From NCBI RefSeq assembly GCF_000004075.3, contig NC_026655.2, positions 1,798,001 to 1,862,000 of the forward strand: a stretch of 64,000 nt of DNA, written 5' to 3'. Shown here piece after piece: positions 1 through 12,040 of this stretch (its first letter is position 1; each line of letters begins with the position of its first letter). The stretch comes from Cucumis sativus (taxonomy: Eukaryota > Streptophyta > Magnoliopsida > Cucurbitales > Cucurbitaceae). A program made the position numbers and the translations under genes. Under the pieces are notes generated by a model, which made no database searches, was not told the DNA's origin, and saw only the letters and a program-made list of their open reading frames with translations.

Positions 1-2472
1 AATGAGGAGAGTGGTGCGAGAGTCCAATGTCCATATCATGAGCTTTAGATCCACTAATGTGGTTGTTGTGTTGGTCACTTGGTGCAACCACGAGGAAGTT
101 AATTTGGGGATGGTAAAAGATATTTGACCTTTTTTTTTCTTTTTGTACTTAGGGTCGGCCTTCGTAGTATCTCGTGAACATCTGCTTTTTACCGATTCCT
201 TCCTTATGAAAAAATATCGAATATTTTCTTAAACTAGATAATATAATGTTTTATCTCAAAATCAATAGACTGAGTCATTTTTTGTTTTTTCAATGTTGAA
301 TTTTCAACCTCTTAACATAAATTAACATAAATTTCGTGATCTTAAATTTTGTTCTTTTGTAGTTGACATGCGTTTTTTTAAGTGAATTCTCTTTTCCATT
401 GTTGCTTTATTGATTTTTATCCTTTTTCACTTTTGCCTTTGCCTTTTGTCCATTTGGCTTTTATCTCATTGACATTTTGCTTTTTCACTTTCATTGTTTG
501 ACCTTTGCACTTTTATCATGAGTAGAGATAGATGCTCTCTCTTTGTGAGCCTCCTACTTAGAAGAACTTTGGAATTGGTCATCTGTAAAATTCAACTCGA
601 GTACAGTCTTTCTAGTGAAAATATTGGAATTTAAAATTTAGGTCATGTTTGCCTACTTGTAATAAATCAATAGTAATCTGAAAACTAAAGTGAGCCTCAT
701 TTCATTACGTTTGTTGTTGTTTATCTTATTTTGTAATTGTAATTAAGCGTTATGTCTGTTTTGAATTCTGTAATAAAAAGAAAAACGTAATTGAATTATT
801 TAATTAATCAAAGATGTTTTCTACAAAACAGGGAGATTTTGTACATCGGTGCACAACACCTCTGACGCCCTAGTGAACTAGATGATTTAGGTTGTAGTAA
901 AGAGTTTTAGAGATCTTAATGAAATTACTTCTTTTGAAGTCATAATGATGTATATTTGCTAGATATTATATCAAAACCGCCTTCATCCATCAATTTAATC
1001 TTATGAGTGAAGATAAATTTAATATAATATCTAACAACATTTATTATAAGATTTTTGACTTAGGATGTCCAGTTAAGGGCTTTGAGTCTTTTTAGGTTAA
1101 TTCTCGAGTCAAATGAGTTGAAGCATGTCTCGTTCAACAAATAAAGAGAATTAGCCTTAAATGAAGTCAAGCTGGTCATTTTAGGGCATTGGTCCAAATG
1201 TCCTTTCCATACGTAATCAAGCCTCGAGGTGTAGCTATTTGGCTCAAGTCGTTAATTTCTTGGTCGAATAGTTTACAAATTTTGGAAAGTCACTCGCTCT
1301 CTCTTATCCAGAGTCACTGTATAACATTTTTTCCCCTTTTTTGACAATGTAACAAGGAATTAATTGACAATAACATAGACTTTAAGCTAAAAGTCTTATT
1401 GGAACATCAAATGCTTGTTTCAAACTGTTTTTTCAAGTCATAGTGAAAGCTCTTATGGGTTTAGAACTTGAACACAAGGATTTTAGCCCAAATTTTTGTT
1501 ATTGCTAATTATTATCTCAACAAGGGTGAACGTAAGATTGATTATATAAACTTAATTCTGGTCGAGTTATGCTCTTGTTTAATCGAATACTACTTTACAC
1601 TATAGTCAAAATATTCATTTTTGCATTTACATTCAAAATGTCCTTTTTTTTTAAAGAAACAATATGCTTATTAACGTAATTATAGTATTTTTTGAGATAT
1701 TATTCTTATAATATTATTTTCTTTAAGTGTATTGTTATTTGCCATAATTAGAATGGTATCTCGAGTAAAAGATCAATGAAATAGACAATTTAAAAACAAC
1801 AATACTTAATACTGATCATAGTCTAAATGCTCATTTTTGCATTTATATTCAAAATATCTATTTTTTCTTAAATGTAATTGTAATGTATCGAGGAGTTTAG
1901 GAGAGAAACATGAATAAATCAATATCAAATGTGAACTAAAATATCATAATAACATGATAGAATATAATTAAGAAAAGACTTAAAACAACTAAATTTTTTT
2001 AACTTGATTCAAATCACAACAGCTCCCTAGATATATTCGATCGAGTAGAAAATGGAATGAAATATCAATCATATGTTATCAAATCAAAATTTTAGATTCT
2101 AAATGTGAGAAGTGAGAAGCATGAGGCTAATTTTCACTTTATATTTACCTTTTGAAAATCTCTCTCTCTCATTTTCAATACAATATATCCAATATTGATC
2201 ATAGTCTTAATGTTCACTTTGTCATTACATTCGAAATCTCTCTTTTTTCACACTCATTTTTTCTTTGCTTTTTAGTTAATTCCGACTTGCAATCACAGCC
2301 GTCCCTCGTAAGACTACAGAAACAGCGCTGACTGGCCACTGAGAACGATCCGTCCCGTCGATCTTCAACTGACCCACGGCACTCCGACGAGGCAACTACC
2401 TTACTGCCAAATTCAGTTTCTGAAAGTTTTCATCACCTCATTGACTTCGCGGGTTAGATTGTTTTTGGAGAA
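1..2472. other. Intergenic region and HDA5 upstream sequence
   Basis: No gene is supported here: no long open frame, no recognisable protein and no RNA gene. The sequence is AT-rich and becomes GC-richer from about 2280, as expected for the 5' leader of the deacetylase gene that starts at 2473. It holds three degenerate copies of a ~55-bp unit (see the repeat entry at 1600). Confidence 0.6.
1600..2248. repeat. Three degenerate ~55-bp direct repeats
   Basis: Similar blocks lie at about 1600-1652, 1812-1866 and 2193-2248. They share a core that reads roughly 'atagtc-aaat-ttca', then 'catttacattcaaaat', then a T-rich run. They are spaced about 210 and 380 bp apart upstream of the deacetylase gene. 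They may be remnants of a dispersed element or of local duplication. Confidence 0.5.
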
Positions 2473-5400
2473 ATGGACGTTGACGGCTCCGGAACTACGA
2501 AATTCAACGGAATCAATGGCGATTCACGGAGGTTAGGAGTTTTATACGACGATAGGATGTGTAAACATCACACACCCGACGGAGACTACCATCCTGAGAA
2601 TCCTTATCGAATTAGGGCCATTTGGAATAAGTTACACTCCGCTGGCATTCTTCAGAGGTATGATCGTTTTTGCTTTTTCATTAGCGTTTTTTTTTCTTTT
2701 CTTTTCTGTTGTGTAGTTTTTGTATGCTGTTGGCGGTGTTACGAAGGTAATGGGAAAAGAAAAAGTGAAGAATTGGGATATACTCAACTGAAATGGAGCT
2801 CTGGACCATATCATACTTATCTTCTCGTGGGCAAATTATAGTTTTCTGTGATAGTTCACTGAAACGGACTATTGTATTGCTACCGGGTCAACCTTAGCAC
2901 AATCCTGTTCCTTGATTGTCTGAAAATAATATTTTTCTTAATTCCTCGAATCCATGTATAGTAAAGGAGTTGCTTATTTATTTATTTTTTAGACTAGCTT
3001 TACGTGATAATTGAAACTTTCATGGAATCCAAGAGTTCCTTCATGCTTCGTAGTCTTTATCTGTTATGTTGACTATTTCTAGTATTTATCTGTCCGTTTT
3101 ACTAGCAGATTTTTTCTGTCAAAATTTTCTTGGAGATTTTCTGAATTTGTTGTTTGAGATAATTCGATTTGGTTTCAGTTTCTTGAATAAGTAGTGGAGC
3201 TAGCTATTCCCTTTTTCAGGTGTGTGGTCTTGAAAGGGAAAGAAGCAGAAGATAAACATATTTTGGCAGTTCACTCCAAAAATCATGTTAAGTTGATTAA
3301 GGAAATAAGCTCCAAAGAGTTTGATTCACGAAGAGATAAGATTGCCTCAAAACTTAACTCCATATACTTCAATGAAGGGTCATCCGAAGCTTCTTATCTG
3401 GCTGCTGGCTCTGTCATAGATGTAATATACACGCAATTTTTCCTAGTTGATAGTTGAATTTTTGGCAGCGCATTTATGTGGTCCTTTTTGTTTGCTAAGT
3501 GACTGAAATATGTAGATTTGATATAATAGAGAAAAGTCGCTTTAAGTTCTTTCTCTTAAATATATATTCTAACCACTTCATCTTGTTAAGGTTGCTGAAA
3601 AAGTAGCAAAAGGAGACTTAGATTCTGGCATTGCGATTGTGAGGCCGCCCGGTCATCATGCTGAACATGATGAAGCTATGGGGTTTTGTTTGTTCAACAA
3701 TATAGCTGTGGCAGCAAGCTTTATTTTGAATGAAAGAGTAGGACCCTTTTCAAATTATGTTTTAAGCAAATATTTATAGATAATCTCGTAATCATATGAT
3801 CCCGTACTTTACTTTGTTATTCTGAAGTTCCTCCCAGAAAATGTTTTCAAGTTCGGTTTTAATTTAGTTCAATTACCTTAATTTTTTTCCCATCAGTTCC
3901 GACTTCATTTGGTCACTATCTTTCATGATACAGCCAGATTTGGGTATTAAGAAAATTTTAATTGTGGATTGGGATGTTCATCATGGCAATGCAACACAAA
4001 AGATGTTCTGGGAGGATCCCCGTGTTTTGTTCTTCTCTGTTCACCGGTAGGTGCATAAGAATGTTGGTGTTTTCTTAAATTTTATTCTCTTTTACTCAGT
4101 TCTCTCTTTCTCTATTTTTGGGTTTGGGGGGGAGGGGGTAAGAAACCAGAAACTCTAGTAACTAGTTAGTCAGCAAGACAAAACGTGCACTGTAGAGGCC
4201 AGAGTTACTTTGTAGTCTCGTATTTGAATCTTTATTAACTGTGAAAGAATATAAGTAAGAGGATAAAGTACCCTCACAGAAAAGCCTAGGAACTTATGTA
4301 AAAGAAACCCCATGGCATTAATAACTAAAAGGAGGTAAATACAAAGGAAGTTACAATTTGAAGCTTGGCACATTCACCATCTTCCAGAGGAGATGATCAT
4401 CACAATATCCCGGAAGTTCTATAACATTTTAACTGAAGTTTTTAATGAAGAGCTTTGAGAGCGTTGTTCCACGGAACTTTCTTTTTTTTCTGAAGTGGTT
4501 GACCTTAGGGATCACAATTTCTCTATTTTGTATGCCAGTGGTTGATAAATAGATAAGTTGGGGTTGTGTTGAGTAAATAACAACCTTGACGCCTCCAACA
4601 TCCAAAATCTCTTACTTTGCTTTCTTTTAATGGCCAGATTTTAATATCTCTTTCTTGTACATGTCAAAACTTTTTTTTCTCTATTGTTACATGGAATATT
4701 GACCATTGGGTGGTGAAGCGTTGCTTTTAAACTTGTTTGATATGCTATCAGAGTTATTACAACTTTTGCCAGTAATGTGTCAACTTATTTTATAAACACA
4801 GGCATGAATATGGAAGTTTCTATCCAGCCACACATGATGGTTTTTATACCAAGGTTGGAGAAGGACCTGGAGCAGGTTATAATATAAATGTCCCATGGGA
4901 GAATGGACGATGTGGGGATGCTGACTACCTAGCAGTTTGGGACCATATCTTGCTTCCTGTTGCTGAGGAATACAACCCTGATATGATCATGGTCTCTGCT
5001 GGATTTGATGCAGGTCTGATGCCACTGACTTGATATATTAAATTCCTTCTTCTTCCCTCCATTTATGTTACATGGTTGTTCAATGGGTGGCTGGTTTAAA
5101 GACAGATTGTAGTTTTTGTAAATTGTTCCCCTGACTCTTTAATCTCTCCCTTAAAAAGGAAGCAAGTTATTTTGGTCTTATTCGCTAATGATGGCTCTCA
5201 TTGCATTCCTTGTTTCCGCAACTCTGTAGGGTTCTCTAGGGGAATGGAACTTGCACCCATATCTGGAAGACTGTTAGATTAGTATTGATCCTTTTCTTAA
5301 TCTGTTTCCCTGGATCTTTAATCTTTTCCGTAAAAAAGAAGTGCATGTTAATTTGGTCTTATTCTCCAATAGTGGCACTCTTAGCCATTTTTCTCCCTCT

Positions 5401-8400
5401 TTTAAAAAAAATCTGTGCCCTCTCAAAACCTTGACTTTGGAGACATCAAGAATTGAGTCCTTTTTGGCCTTGAAAATGTCAAAATATTTTTCTATCCAAT
5501 ATTCTCCCTTTCAATATGGCAGTGATAGACTAATATTCAAATATATTTGATTGAAAAACATTGGAATGTGTAAAAAGTTTTTTCGTGCTCGGAACAGCTG
5601 TTGGGGATCCTCTAGGTGGTTGCTGTGTCACACCATATGGATACTCGATTATGTTGAAAAAGGCAAGTGTTGTTTTTTCTATTTTGGATTTGTTTTAAAT
5701 CATAAGGGCAGCTTGTCTGTTGATTATAGTTTATTTCTGTCTCATATTTTCGAGCCTTAAATTTACAAGTTCCTAAATGCTGAGAATATGTATTTGTTCA
5801 ATACTTTCTCGTGTGTGTTTATTTAGCAGTAATTCTGTATCCTGCATCCACTATATCTGGCTAGGACTTATATGTAAGCATTGGTTTTTTAATTCTTATT
5901 TTAAGAAAAATCTGAAGTGTTTCTTCTCAGGCAGTTGAATCTGCTAAACAATGAATAATCATAATGATGATCCTAAGGGTTCAATGGCAATTCTTCCAGA
6001 TCTTAAGGAATTGATTTGGATAAGAGCTTGAAGTTGATGTTGGTTCAAACATACAATTTGAGCTCCGTGCATTTTGAGCTCTAGGGAAAAAATCATTTTC
6101 AAGGGGTTCTGTGTTGTGGTCATCATACCCACATGTGGTTTTCGATATGATTTGTTTTCTTTATTTAATTTTCCTTATAATAATTCTTGCAATAAAGCTT
6201 AGCAACCATCTGCTTTTCTGTATTGTCTTTTAAATTATGTATATTTGGGTTGAAGTTGAACATCTGTAAATTAACCCAAAAAAAGGTTAGTGTATTGTTG
6301 CATTTCTCTCTCGCTTTTGATGTATCTTTTGGTTCATACTTCATAGTCTTGCCTGTTATCTTTGATGATCATCTTCTTGCAATAACTCCAAAATTTGAGT
6401 TAACACTTGCATGTTCCTTACTATACAATTAGTACCAAAACTTTAGAATTAGCTTTGATGTTTTCTATAAAAATAAATATTGGTGGTAGCACTGTTACCC
6501 ACATTTCTATTTTCTCCAGTTGATGAATCTTGCACAAGGAAAGATTGTATTGGCCCTGGAAGGAGGATATAATCTCGACTCTATAGCAAGTTCGATGCTT
6601 GCCTGTGCGGAATTGCTGCTTGATGGAAGAACTGTGAATAAGCCTCAAGAGACTTATCCATTTGAGTCAACATGGCAAGTGATCCAAGCAGTAAGCTCTC
6701 ACTTATTCTTTTCACCGTTCCATTATTATTTTACCTTGGATTGGTTGGAGCTACTTCTGCCCGTCAACTCATTTTTTCGTGCTTTGGTTATTCTTCAATG
6801 TTTCTGTTTCACAAGTATTTTTAGCAATAAAAATCCTGTCTATAAAAACCTTGTACTTCTTGCCAGGTTCGCCAAGAATTGAGTCCTTTTTGGCCAATTC
6901 TTTCAGATGAAATACCAGACAATTTGATCAGTAAAAAGGTGCCACTCCCGGTAATCCTTCATTTCCCAACTTGTATACAATTATGTGGATATCTATTGAA
7001 TATGATTAGATTTGTGTTATTTAGATCATGAGTAGAATGTCAAATGCTCTTTCAGTTATTTTCAGTAGTTTGAGTTTTTATTAATAAAGAAGTTTGTCTC
7101 CGTTTAAAAGAAAAGGTTACTCTCTCTATATCTTTTCAACTGTTTGGCAATGATAATCCTGCCCAACTTGTTCTTCCATTTTTCCAGGAGGTATTGCTTT
7201 CAAGCTCTGATTCAGATGATGAAGCTTCCAATGGTAGATTAAAAAGCCTCGAGGAAGTTCTTCAGGGTATCACATTCTCACAATTGGAAGTTAAGGAAGA
7301 CAGTCAGGGTAAAGAGCACTGAGATTATCTTTTCAAATCCCTATGCTTGTTATCTTTTAGTTGTTATTAACTTATTCGTGTGCAAAGAAAGATTCTTTTG
7401 TTCTTATGGTGGTTTAAACTTTAAACCACAACACAGGCCAAGCAGTTAATGTTACTCAGCCTTGGAGATCAGAGCTATCAAAAACTGATATCTGGTATGC
7501 TGCATTTGGATCAAATTTGTGGTGCCCAAGATTACTTTGTTATATCAGAGGAGGACAGGTTCTACTTCTTCCTCTATGTCTGTAGTATTTCCTTTTAATA
7601 ATCTTGGATTAACTATAATTTATGATCATCGTAAAATCATGCCAATAATCGTTTTCAAGCTCTTACTTAGATTATCTAAAAAAAATCTCTTACTTAAGAG
7701 ACCCGTTTGTATTATGCCTTGTTTTGTAGTGCATTGACTTAACGCAATGTTGAATTTCATTTTACTTTATTCACTTCTCGTCTAACATTGAAGAGCAACT
7801 TTTAGGTTGAGGGTATGAAGAGATCATGTACAGGTTCAATGGATACTACTCCACCAAAGGAGATTATGTGGAAATCGTTTCCTCATCGTCTATTTTTCGG
7901 TCATGAGCATACCAGTACATGGGGCCAAGGGGGAGTTGCTTTTCTTAATCCCGAAAGCAACAGCGAGGAGAAATCTTACTTGTGCTTGTATAGAATTACG
8001 TGAGTTACTATTTTCTTTCCTTAGCCTCTTCTTTTCGTCTGAAAAGTCTTAAGGGTTATTTAGTGTTAAAAGTTGAGTTGCGAAGTCTGGAGAGTGAACT
8101 CTAGTGCCCACAGCGTAAGGAGTTAACAAGATATAAAATCGATGGTTTTTTACTATGGGGACTCACAAACTCCTTGGAACAAATAAAGAGTAGACTTCAC
8201 AGCTCCACGCTTCCCAACTGCCAACTCCTTGGCCCAAACAAATCCTACGCTTCTTCTAAGACTTTTTATTGTAGGATTCTCCACTCGTTATCATGGTTTC
8301 TAACACAAAATCTTAAACTAATCTCTTAATTCTTGCTTTCGATCTTCTCTTACAGGCTCGAGCAATTTAACGACCTTTTGTATCAAGAAAATAATGCTAG

Positions 8401-8924
8401 TAGTTCCCTTTCTGATAACCCTTTATTGGATATAGCTAATTTGAACAAAGTCACAAGCAGCCCTTCCAACTCTGTTGAGGTTCCAACTGGGGTATGTAAA
8501 CTATCTGACCCCTCTCCTATAAAAGCCAAGTCCTACATTTGAAAGGTATAAAACTACTTATATTTTTCCAGATCATTTGTTAAACAGTGCTTGAACTATC
8601 TTGCAGAAAGGCTGGTACCACAACCTCGTATATTTGGGGAAAGAACGCGATATTCCAATACTAACTATGACGTACGCCTCAATCTCTTTCTTTCACTCTG
8701 CACTTAACTCATGTAGCTTAATAGCCCTCCAGTAGTAATATGCAGTTCTATTTAATTTCAGATGTTCACATTCGGATATGGAAGACTTTAAAGATGGAAA
8801 AATTCCAATCTGTTCGCCAGCAAAAGAGTACGTTAATACCCTTGTTCTAGGCCTTGCAGGAGGGCCACTTTCAAAGGAGGAAGCACTGGAATATATTCGG
8901 AATGCTTCAACTAAGCCACTGTAA
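2473..8924 (+). CDS. HDA5: Class II histone deacetylase, HDA5/HDA18 type
   Basis: Zn-dependent lysine deacetylase predicted to remove acetyl groups from histones or other proteins. Exons: 2473-2657, 3220-3421, 3591-3737, 3934-4046, 4802-5013, 5598-5662, 6520-6690, 6867-6950, 7188-7308, 7437-7558, 7806-7999, 8356-8491, 8607-8671, 8762-8924; 659 residues, close to the ~660 I recall for Arabidopsis HDA5. The deacetylase fold covers about residues 20-360. It has the HH pair in RPPGHHAEH (His151/152), metal-site DWDVHHGN (Asp192, His194), [14 protein letters not shown] and the glycine-rich EGGYN loop. From about residue 430 there is a second domain starting YAAFGSNL, the signature of gamma-glutamylcyclotransferase-like folds, as in HDA5/HDA18. 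The start is the first ATG of the exon that opens the conserved N-terminus. Intron 6 uses a GC donor. The stop codon overlaps a good splice donor. Confidence 0.93.
5125..5390. repeat. Imperfect direct repeat in HDA5 intron 5
   Basis: Two diverged copies of a ~95-bp segment lie at about 5125-5215 and 5295-5390. Shared words include 'tctttaatct', a short A-run and 'ttggtcttattc'. They lie inside the intron between exons 5 and 6 and have no coding meaning. Confidence 0.45.
5663..6519 (+). other. GC-AG intron in HDA5
   Basis: Exon 6 ends in ...AAAAAG and the intron opens with GCAAGT instead of GTAAGT; it closes with TTTCTCCAG at 6519. Both flanking exons are fixed by conserved protein (GYSIMLKK, then LMNLAQGK) and phase 0 is kept, so the GC donor is needed for the usual protein. 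GC-AG introns are a known minority class of U2 introns and typically have an otherwise consensus donor, as here. Confidence 0.8.
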
Positions 8925-9183
8925 GCGCAATCCCCTTATTTGCAAAACTACCTTGTTTTGCATTTATGGAATTAGGTTGAGACTTAAAGATGTATTATGA
9001 TATATGCATCTGTCTTTAGGAGGAACCTTCAGAACGAACTTGTTCAAACAAAATCCAAACCTTGTACAAGATATGTTTTGTTAGTTATAATGTTTTGTTG
9101 GTTATATAACTGTATTCTCGAGTTATGAGGAGTCCCTTTAGTTGAATTGTCGCTGTGACATGTTCTTGCATCTAAGCTGATGA

Positions 9184-10021
9184 AAAGGGGGACCTATCAC
9201 AAAACCTGAAGCTGAGAAACAAAATCTCGACGCACCCACCCCTCTAAAAGTTGATCAACCCTTGGGCGTCTTGTCTTCACGTCCTCAAAAAAATACTCAT
9301 CCTCCTCCAAAGAAAACTCTCTCCTTCCTCATCCTTGCAAGAAAAAGCATACCAAGAAAACTTCCCCTCCTAAAAAGCAAACACCACCACCAGCATCACC
9401 AACAAAAACACCGTCCATTGCCTCCACCCGAAAATGATCTTATCCTTCCTCCTATTGAGGAAGAGTTTGAATTCAACTCCCCCCAACATGACTTGCCGCA
9501 AAATACTCTTCTGTGGCCTCCCCCTGTTGTCGATGAGGCAGCCACCAAAGAACAGACATTGGAACGAAGGCTCTTCCCAGCCTAAGTTTCTTGATGGTGA
9601 GACAAATGCCCATCCAATCCAACCAAAGCCAATACTTAACACCTCTCACCCTGCCCGAGATGATACCTTAGATGGTGAGGAAGAAGATATCTTCACGTTC
9701 ATCACGCGGACTGTTTCCACACCCATGATTGAAGCTCTAGATCATGTTGCAAGCATGCAAAGAGACTTGAAATTTCAGTTCTATCAATTTCGAGAGGAGC
9801 TAAACGAGGTGTGTCTTGAGACGGATAAGATGAAAGCCATTGTTCAACGTCTTGAGATGGATGAGATCCATTATGCTGATCTTCATAGAGATCTTGAATT
9901 TCGTGAACAAAAGTTGGACAATCATCAGCAAGGTCTAGAGAGCTCATTGCCAATGTTAGGAAAAATGAACTCATTGTTCAACGCCTCTCTCAAAGGCAAA
10001 ACATGCGGTTCATCACGCTGA
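9184..10021 (+). pseudogene. Broken coding remnant, proline/histidine-rich then coiled coil
   Basis: An open frame without a clear ATG runs from about 9184 to 9585. It is rich in Pro, Lys and His (for example KHHHQHHQQKH) and ends in a stop. A second frame, offset by one base, continues to 10021 with an acidic segment and a charged, probably coiled-coil segment (about 9730-9960, REELNEVCLETDKMKAIVQ). Codon-like composition passes from one frame to the other around 9560-9585, which suggests a single-base frameshift in a former longer protein. It lies just 3' of the deacetylase on the same strand. I do not recognise the family; the composition resembles gag-like or transposon-borne proteins of plants. 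It could also be a small spliced gene. Confidence 0.4.
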
Positions 10022-12040
10022 TGCATTACATTCATGACGTTTTTTGCTTTGCACGCCCTTGCCCCAGTATCACCAGAACTCCAACACCCTCTCATGCTTC
10101 ACCGAGTTAATCCTCCAAACGCCAAGTGATGACAACACAAGGAAAGAATAAATTTGAGGGTGTTGGTTATTTTGATTTCTTCTTTGTGTGGTTATATGAA
10201 CGCAATATATAGAGATGCAATAACGATGCATGTGACGACAATTGCATCATACTCACATCTGTTACTTAAAACTTCTAACAATATGTCAAATTGCGTACAC
10301 ATTTTTCTTTTCTATGCTCAAATATAAGCATCGAGAAAGGTTTTCTGGACAAATCAAGGTCGAACTCAGGGACTTAATAGTTATCAAATTGAATGTTATA
10401 TTCTTATCTTTTCTACGTCTAAACTATTCTATTAACTACATCTACTAGTTATTCTTGAATGCCACGATGGAATGTGAGTGAATTTGAACTAACAATTAAC
10501 ATATTACAAAGGAATAATTTCATAGCGTGAACTAGAAAGAATTGGAAGTTCTTTGAAACGACAATAGGTTTCATACTTAACTTCTAATTAAGACAAACAA
10601 CCTCTTAACGCACGTGCCACACATATTCACATCTTTAGACATATATGTTAAAGTTAAAAATAGACTATCCCTCGAAGTTTTTTCTTGTCACATGCATTCT
10701 CATGTTTGGATATACATGTTGAGGTTCAAACCGAAGACTTAACTTTATTTCTAAAGCTATTTTTTTCTTTGTTTAAAATAGTCTAAGTCACCTGCTCTCT
10801 ATAATTAACTACCAATACTTAATATTGACATCAATTAAACAAAATAAGCATAGATATGGAAGATGGAGAAGGAATTATGTTCATATTTATTAGCTCTAGC
10901 ACGATTTGATCTTTGTCTGACTACCAACCACACCTATTGTTTTGTGTTTGTATTGCATTGTATTCTCCATCTCATGGTCATTGGTTCGTCACTTAACATG
11001 TTTATCTTGTGCAAGTTTTTAACACCCTTTTACTTCATAAATATTTGACACAACTTACTCACGTCTTTTCTTTCTTCAATATTCTTATGTCCAAAACATA
11101 GAAATTTCATAATAAATAGGGTTTTTAGTTTATGTAAAATTGTGATTGCATAACAACTTTTTCTTTATAAAATCATTATAGGTTATTGGCAACTTCTATT
11201 TTGTGGTAATTATATTGGTATAAACCCTAAACTTTTTTAAATTAGACCCTTAAACTGCTCTAAAACTTACTTTTAAGTGTAGAAATTAGAATCCCAAAAC
11301 ATTTAATAATAAAAAAATATAACCCTCAAACTTATACTATTGTTTAAATGAGCTCCTAAACTAGCAATGCGTAGAAGTTAAACCCAATTAAAAGTTAGTA
11401 TAAAATTACTACAATACTTCATGTGTGATTTTTATAATTTCCCCCAACGATTTTATGCCAAACATTTTATAAGGTTACAATTAGGACTACGATATACTTA
11501 ACCTTAAGGCAGAGCAATAAAGATGAATTACACAGAACTTTTGATACAAATCCATCAAGTAAGTAAGAACAAATCTTACTTTTGATAAAAATCCATCAAG
11601 TAAGTAAGAACAAATCTTTGCTTCATAAGTCCCTCTAAATAACATCTCTTTTTAAGGACAATCCACTAAATAACATACTTAGCAACTCTCTTCTGGTACT
11701 ATGACCTCTCCCAAGGGTCTCCTCTACACATGTAAGAGCCAAACTCCAATCGTATTTGCTTTTATTAAATAAAGAACAAGTTTTAAATCCTTGGAATCTT
11801 GCAGTTTACAAGAAAACAATGAAATGTAAAGAATTATATCAATTTCCAAACATCTTTCTGGATAGATAACAATCCCGCTATACTCTAGAATACTCACTAT
11901 TTCTCATTAGGTGTTTTGATCAGTTGCGGAATAGCATCCTGCAAGTTGTGTTGTCACTTTTCACTTCGTTGAATGTGTGGTATGCAACTTGATCCAAAAC
12001 CTTGGTATGTGTCAAAAATTGATGTCCATACATACTTCTG
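10022..12040. other. Intergenic AT-rich region
   Basis: No gene supported. Short open frames here have no recognisable domain. A 41-bp tandem duplication lies at 11538-11619. The 3' UTR of the DNAJ gene (minus strand) should begin at 12040 and run leftward. Confidence 0.5.
11538..11619. repeat. 41-bp tandem duplication
   Basis: Copies at 11538-11578 and 11579-11619 share 'aatccatcaagtaagtaag' and differ by only a few bases. It is probably replication slippage in intergenic DNA or the 3' flank of the DNAJ gene. Confidence 0.8.

Noticed and set aside
4170-4373. Minus-strand open frame in a deacetylase intron
   Set aside because: Hydrophobic but short, with no match to known proteins and no splice partners; treated as intron sequence.
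9370-9642. Minus-strand open frames over the Pro/His-rich remnant
   Set aside because: No recognisable protein; the plus-strand frames show the stronger compositional signal.
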